From positions 1 through 33,797 of the forward strand of contig JAJZAR010000003.1 in the NCBI GenBank assembly GCA_021799315.1: a stretch of DNA of 33,797 nucleotides. Direction: 5' to 3'. The notes under the pieces were generated by a model. It searched no databases and was not told the DNA's origin. It was given only the letters and a program-made list of their open reading frames with translations. Positions 28,772-33,797 of this stretch are shown here, in pieces. The translations under genes and the position numbers were made by a program. The DNA is from Thermoplasmata archaeon. Its GTDB lineage: Archaea > Thermoplasmatota > Thermoplasmata > Thermoplasmatales > Thermoplasmataceae. Each line of letters opens with the position of its first letter. Position 1 is the first letter of the stretch.

Positions 28772-29353
28772 TTATTCCGGTTTGTAGTATTTGCTTCCGG
28801 AAAAGGTCATTGCCCATATGATATTCGGGATTAATATCATTCTTTCCATTCCGCCTTCTCCAAGTCCAAGATCAAAGGAATGTGATACCTCGATAGTGAG
28901 GAGGAACAGTATAAGAGATGCTATTGCAATTGACCCCATCAACGCCCATATAGCTGACATAAGAGTCCTGTCCTTTGATAGAACCACATAGGTCGCGATG
29001 GATGGGAAAAGGAATGCAAGGAGTGCGAATATGAGATGTATTGTTCCATAATTCTCATTGAAAATGCCAACCCCTATGGAACCTATTCCTGCTAAAACAA
29101 GGAATATTAGAAAGAGTTTTGAATATAACTTAAAATTCAGTGCTCCAAGAATTTCTAAAATACCAAGAACTATAATTGACCCATTGAAGATATACCCGGT
29201 GCTCACAATACCGAGATGGCTGATACTGTTGTTAGAAATACTGTAACCCTTGTCAACGAATGCGGCAATATTTATAAATATGTAAAATTGCGCAATGCCA
29301 ATGAATAGTAGTATGGCACCCATCTTAGTTCCTGTTTTTAACTTATCATTCAT
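28772..29353 (-). CDS. DUF998-like integral membrane protein
   Basis: 193 aa, about six TM segments, 'NSISHLG' motif after first TM. Confidence 0.75.
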   Translation of the reverse strand: MNDKLKTGTKMGAILLFIGIAQFYIFINIAAFVDKGYSISNNSISHLGIVSTGYIFNGSIIVLGILEILGALNFKLYSKLFLIFLVLAGIGSIGVGIFNENYGTIHLIFALLAFLFPSIATYVVLSKDRTLMSAIWALMGSIAIASLILFLLTIEVSHSFDLGLGEGGMERMILIPNIIWAMTFSGSKYYKPE

Positions 29354-29579
29354 GGCGATCTATACAATTGTATAATAAAAACTTGTTGTTATGCTAGTTT
29401 CCATTGGGTTTGTGATCTCTATTGGCTTCTTAATTAATGTTTTTTGAATCTGTCACCTTCCTAGCTCTTGAGTGAGTGTGGCACAAAATCTTCCTATCCT
29501 GTTCGTAAAGACTTCTGGAACTTGCTATTTAATGAGGTGTCGCGGTGTGGAATTATGAAAGCGTAAGGATGCGTTTTTC

Positions 29580-31421
29580 TCAATTGCTGCAATGCTCCCT
29601 GAGAAACGTTTTCAGTTCTTTCATAGACTGCATGATATGGTTTTTCTCCATGAAGCCGTGACCCTCTCTGGGAAATAGAAGAAGTCTTACAGATTTTCCA
29701 TTCTCTTTCAAGGCTCTGTAAAACTGAAATGCCTGCGAAACAGGAACGCATGGATCATTCACCCCATGCATGATCATAACATCGCAGGAGACATTATTTA
29801 CATACCGCAAGGGCGAGAATTTTATGAACTTGCTGAACGCATATGGAGACTCTCCATACTGATTTTCGTCCCATTCTGCTATATTTGTTGTGCCATGAAA
29901 ACTCACCCAGTCCGAAATGCCAAATAGTGGTATGGCACCCTTGAATATGTTTGACTGTGTTATGGCCCATTTGGTCATGAACCCGCCATATGACCCTCCT
30001 GTGATGAAAATTTTTTTCGGGTCTGCCATACCGTTTCTTACAAGCATTTCAATCCCTGAAAGGATGTCCTTGAGATCCATTCCTCCCATGTCTCCATAGT
30101 TTGATTCGGCAAATTTCCTGCCTCTGCCCGTACTTCCTCTAAAATTAGGCATAAATATGGAGTATCCTTCCTCTAAGAGAAATGAATATCTGTCAATGAA
30201 TGTCTCCTTTATAGAACCCGTTGGGCCTCCATGAACAATAACAATCAGTGGCATTTTTTTGCCCTTATTTCTGAGAAACCCATGAATTTCAAGACCGTCG
30301 TCAGACTTCCAACTAATGTCGTTCCATTCATATTTCTTCAGATCTTCCAGCTTTGAATTGATCTGTGTGAGCATCTGTTCCTTTGAGAAATGCGTATCAA
30401 TCCTGTGTATCTCAGGAGGAACTTCGCTATTGCTCCAGCAACTATAGATATTACTTTTCCCGTCCATTACGAAAGATGGTGCCATTCCAGGTGAAACATT
30501 TCCTCTAATGTTGAATAATTCTCTGAATTTTCCAGATTTATATTCCATGAATATGAACTCTGCCCCCCTCTGGCCAAGCGCTATGAAACTGTCATTATCG
30601 ATCCATTCAACACAACTGAAGCTGATGTCCATCTGCTCGGTGATATTTGATCTCCTTGATGATTCAATGTCCAAAATCACAATGTCTCCTGCTGTAACGC
30701 CTCTGTCGCTCCACATGGACTCGATTACGGCGAGACTATTTCCATCTAAAGATAGTTTTGGGAGACCTACCTGTCCTCTTTCTGGAGTGTATATTTTTTG
30801 CAGAGGTTTTCCGTCTTGAATCACTGCAACGTAACTCTTATACCATGCACCTTCATTGATTCCATCTGAACCGATTACTGCAATGGTGTCTTTGACGCAA
30901 TTCAATTCCCATATCTGTGGAAGATCAGATAGGAGTCTCATCCCTTTTTCTGCCGAAAAAACATATACCTGGTTCTTTTTGATATTCTCCTCAAAGAAGA
31001 AGCCATCATCTCCACCTTCCTTTGCCTCAGTATTGGAATTTGGATCTATGTGGAGGATTATATCTTCACGAGAATTTATGAACATATCTATCACAGAACC
31101 GGGACATAGAATATCCATTTTCTCCGACGTTTCAGTGTTCATAATGCATAGATAGTTTTTTGAAGTTTGTGAATAAGAGAAAGCCACTTTTGCGCTATTA
31201 TTGAAGAATTTTATGATGCCAAATGCCTTTCCACTTTCCTTCAACATGAAATCGCTGTCATCCTTCAGGCCCCTTATGTGAAGTTCATTTTCTTTTTCTT
31301 TCATATATTCACTATAAACATTATTGATCACATATCCTAGGCGGAGTCCGTCCAGGCTGACAGAAATATGATCTGGCTGCTTAAGAAGAAAGTAATCCTC
31401 CATTGTTACAGGTCTTACCAT
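29580..31421 (-). CDS. S9 family (prolyl oligopeptidase/acylaminoacyl-type) peptidase
   Basis: 613 aa; beta-propeller-like N-term, 'VIVHGGPTGS', nucleophile 'GGSYGGFM', 'MHGVNDPCVPVSQA', 'REGHGF'. Confidence 0.92.
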   Translation of the reverse strand: MVRPVTMEDYFLLKQPDHISVSLDGLRLGYVINNVYSEYMKEKENELHIRGLKDDSDFMLKESGKAFGIIKFFNNSAKVAFSYSQTSKNYLCIMNTETSEKMDILCPGSVIDMFINSREDIILHIDPNSNTEAKEGGDDGFFFEENIKKNQVYVFSAEKGMRLLSDLPQIWELNCVKDTIAVIGSDGINEGAWYKSYVAVIQDGKPLQKIYTPERGQVGLPKLSLDGNSLAVIESMWSDRGVTAGDIVILDIESSRRSNITEQMDISFSCVEWIDNDSFIALGQRGAEFIFMEYKSGKFRELFNIRGNVSPGMAPSFVMDGKSNIYSCWSNSEVPPEIHRIDTHFSKEQMLTQINSKLEDLKKYEWNDISWKSDDGLEIHGFLRNKGKKMPLIVIVHGGPTGSIKETFIDRYSFLLEEGYSIFMPNFRGSTGRGRKFAESNYGDMGGMDLKDILSGIEMLVRNGMADPKKIFITGGSYGGFMTKWAITQSNIFKGAIPLFGISDWVSFHGTTNIAEWDENQYGESPYAFSKFIKFSPLRYVNNVSCDVMIMHGVNDPCVPVSQAFQFYRALKENGKSVRLLLFPREGHGFMEKNHIMQSMKELKTFLREHCSN

Positions 31422-31799
31422 GGTTTGGCAATTCTAATCTACAATTTATTGTTGTGGATAATACTTAACAGGTATAAGTTGGAACAATACTTTTTTGATA
31501 AACTCTCAACCAGAGAAGAACTTCGAAAGTATATGACTGAAATAATAGTGCTGAGCCATTTATCTAGACAGTTTTAACTTTCAATTATTAACATTTATAG
31601 TAATTTTACCAGCCATTCATAGATATTCTCTATCTTCAGCGTCCTGAGTGTAGGGTTATGAGAGTATATCAAGAGCGTATGATTTATTCACTTTGAATTA
31701 TGTAAGCTAATGAAGTTTCTTTCTCATATCCTTCGAAAATGGAGATTCACCATTCATTATTGTTAAAGTATATCTAATAAGAAAGATTAAGGGTTTTGT

Positions 31800-31872
31800 G
31801 CCACTGTGGCTTAGTTGGTAGAGCAGCTGATTTGTAATCAGCAGGTCGGGGGTTCAAATCCCTCCAGTGGCT
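31800..31872 (+). tRNA. tRNA-Thr (anticodon TGT)
   Basis: Acceptor GCCACTG/CAGTGGC, anticodon stem GCTGA-TTTGTAA-TCAGC, T-arm GGGGGTTCAAATCCCTC; no intron. Confidence 0.95.
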
Positions 31873-31907
31873 TTTTTGACGTGTTTCAAAATTCTGGTTC
31901 TATTGGC

Positions 31908-32375
31908 TTATAAATCCAATGAGAAAAAAATCGCAACGTCTCTGGATGATTTGGGTGTGTTGGTGTAATACCTGTCATTAAAACCGCATAATCTAAATCC
32001 TTGAGAAATGTAGAAGTCCATAGCGACTATATTGCTAGGTTGAGTTTCAGCTATAACGGAACGAATCCCTCTCTTCTTACCAATATGTGACAGTCCTGCG
32101 ATCAGCGTTTTACCAACTCCGCTTCTTTTATTACCTTTGTCTACCGCGATTTCTAGCAGGTATCCTGTCTTATTCCATTTGATTATATTCGCAAGGGCCA
32201 TGCCTGCTAAAATGGGTTTCCCCAGTTCTTCGTCTTTGTATTCAGCAACCAGAAAGATGTTATCCTCCTTTACTACCTCAGCAGAATAGTCCAGAGAGGG
32301 CTGCCAGTACTGGGATATGATTCTGCTAACCACTTGGACATCTTCCACTGTTGCATATCTGGAATCAAACTTCAT
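31908..32375 (-). CDS. GNAT family N-acetyltransferase
   Basis: 155 aa; 'LLEIAVDKGNKRSGVGKTLIAGLSHIGKKRGI' acetyl-CoA binding motif. Confidence 0.88.
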   Translation of the reverse strand: MKFDSRYATVEDVQVVSRIISQYWQPSLDYSAEVVKEDNIFLVAEYKDEELGKPILAGMALANIIKWNKTGYLLEIAVDKGNKRSGVGKTLIAGLSHIGKKRGIRSVIAETQPSNIVAMDFYISQGFRLCGFNDRYYTNTPKSSRDVAIFFSLDL

Positions 32376-32541
32376 TTACAGATTATAAAAACCTGCATTC
32401 ACTTATAAATTTTGGTCTTAAACAGATATAACTATCGAAATTTTGAATTGATCAGATTTGTCCTCCTTTACCAATCTTGTTAAGACAAAAATAGAATTAT
32501 TCTCAAGAAACAGCTTAAATATTGTTGAATAATGACCGACA

Positions 32542-33000
32542 ATGACGGCATCAACTGCTAGACTTTTACAGAGCCTAACTGGAGGATATACGCCAATTAA
32601 AATAGTAAGATTCACACTTATGGCATTTGCCATACTTGACGCCGCAGCACATCTGTATGCATCCCCTGCTTCCTACCCTCTTGTAACGTTCTGGCTAGAA
32701 ATAGAAGTTTCAGCTTTTATAGTAATATCGATTGTGTTTCTTCTTGGTCTGAAAATATGGTATCTACCATCGGTTCTTTTTACCGTATTCAATCTGGTTA
32801 TTTATTTACTATCAGGTGTCATACCTCTCCCTCCAATTTCTGGAGCACCTCTTGTGGGTCATGTACAATTCGCTTCTTATTCCTTTGGAAGAGCATTCTC
32901 CCTCGTTGCATGGATATACATCATAATTGTTGGGCTCATAATGTTGAAATATGACAAGGGATCAAAAATAAATGATTTGCTGAGAGAAGACAGTCAGTAA
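32542..33000 (+). CDS. Hypothetical integral membrane protein (about 4 TM)
   Basis: 152 aa, hydrophobic segments throughout, ATG start. Confidence 0.65.
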   Translation: MTASTARLLQSLTGGYTPIKIVRFTLMAFAILDAAAHLYASPASYPLVTFWLEIEVSAFIVISIVFLLGLKIWYLPSVLFTVFNLVIYLLSGVIPLPPISGAPLVGHVQFASYSFGRAFSLVAWIYIIIVGLIMLKYDKGSKINDLLREDSQ

Positions 33001-33137
33001 TTTTTTCACACTTTTCTTGAAATATTCCAGCGACCAGGTAAGTTAAGGTAATGGGATTTTTGCCATTCCTCGTCAAAAATGTTTTATACATTAGTATCAT
33101 ACTTATGTAATTCGTCTTATACGAACTGTGAAAAAAC

Positions 33138-33797
33138 ATGGAAACAAAGAAAAATTTCAGGTTGAAGAAGAATGAGGTGGGAACATGGGGTGCTATTGCA
33201 GAAGAAATAGCCGCTATGGCTCCAGCCTGCGATACAGTTGCATTCATCACATCGGCAGCAGCCTTTGCATTCTTTTTAACCCCACTGGCCTTTCTCATTG
33301 CAACACTTACCATGTTCCTTGAAGTAAACACACTTTACCATTTATCGAAAAGACATGCGAGCGCCGGAGGATACTATGGATATATTGGAACAGCCTTTGG
33401 ACCTACCCCTGCAATTACCAGTGGACTGCTCTATGTGATGTACCAGATTGCAAGCACCGCTGCCATACCAGTATACGTTGGAGGTGTTGTCTTACCTGGT
33501 GTGCTTCAATATTTCCTCGGTGTAACCCTACCGGGATGGATATGGATACCGCTCATACTTGTTTTTATAGTTGCGCCAATAATTCTTTCCATATTTGGAA
33601 TAAGGCCACAGATGAAATATGTAAGAATAGCAGCATTTTTTGAAATTATCTTTCTGGCAGTGTTATCCGCCATAATAATAATAGAGGCAAAGGATAACAC
33701 ACTGGCAGTTTTCAACCCGTTTTCACATAATAAAATATTCAACAGTGTTGGCGGACCACTTTCAGGATTGGGGTTAGGTATGATATTTGGGTTAGAT
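33138..33797 (+). CDS. APC-family amino acid permease, N-terminal portion (runs off window; absent from ORF track)
   Basis: Manual translation METKKNFRLKKNEVGTWGAIAEEIAAMAPACDTVAFITSAAAFAFFLTPLAFLIATLTMFLEVNTLYHLSKRHASAGGYYGYIG... open to the last base. Confidence 0.88.
   Translation, partial: METKKNFRLKKNEVGTWGAIAEEIAAMAPACDTVAFITSAAAFAFFLTPLAFLIATLTMFLEVNTLYHLSKRHASAGGYYGYIGTAFGPTPAITSGLLYVMYQIASTAAIPVYVGGVVLPGVLQYFLGVTLPGWIWIPLILVFIVAPIILSIFGIRPQMKYVRIAAFFEIIFLAVLSAIIIIEAKDNTLAVFNPFSHNKIFNSVGGPLSGLGLGMIFGLD

Noticed and set aside
31368-31577. 69 aa ORF overlapping the S9 peptidase start
   Set aside because: Overlaps the peptidase 5' end antisense, low-complexity, no recognisable start context.
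1-33797. CRISPR array or defence cluster
   Set aside because: No regularly spaced repeats or cas genes seen; the only nuclease-like candidate is the tnpB element.

Overview
This 33.8 kb window looks like a chromosomal segment of a low-GC, probably thermoacidophilic euryarchaeon (Thermoplasmata/Thermoplasmatales-like; inferred from gene content, an unlinked 23S rRNA, leaderless promoters and the surface-protein style). It starts inside a 23S rRNA gene on the minus strand. It then carries mostly housekeeping genes: AbrB-PhoU regulator, glutamine synthetase, bifunctional Nnr, PadR regulator, citrate synthase, Nob1, Pth2, CarS, HTH-CBS regulator, the S19e/PDCD5/L39e/L31e/aIF6 operon, PyrE, FAH-family enzyme, FtsZ, PyrF, COG1340-like coiled-coil protein, nucleotidyltransferase, urocanase, S9 peptidase, tRNA-Thr(TGT), GNAT acetyltransferase, and an APC permease truncated at the window end. 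Three accessory stretches stand out. (1) Two copies of a tnpB element flank pyrF. One is about 1240 bp with a frameshifted tnpB and the other is an internally deleted derivative of about 338 bp. Both have short terminal inverted repeats and distinct ~11-bp flanking direct repeats resembling target-site duplications, which is not expected for IS200/IS605 HUH transposition. (2) A four-gene cassette (about 14.5-17.5 kb) has two surface/membrane proteins plus an ABC ATPase and permease. The ATPase lacks the canonical Q-loop Gln and H-switch His, and the first gene seems to be switched out of frame by an (AG)6 tract just after a promoter-proximal ATG. (3) A membrane-anchored surface protein carries a DUF3494/ice-binding-like domain in an apparently thermoacidophilic lineage. 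Everything here comes from reading the sequence by eye; no database search was run.
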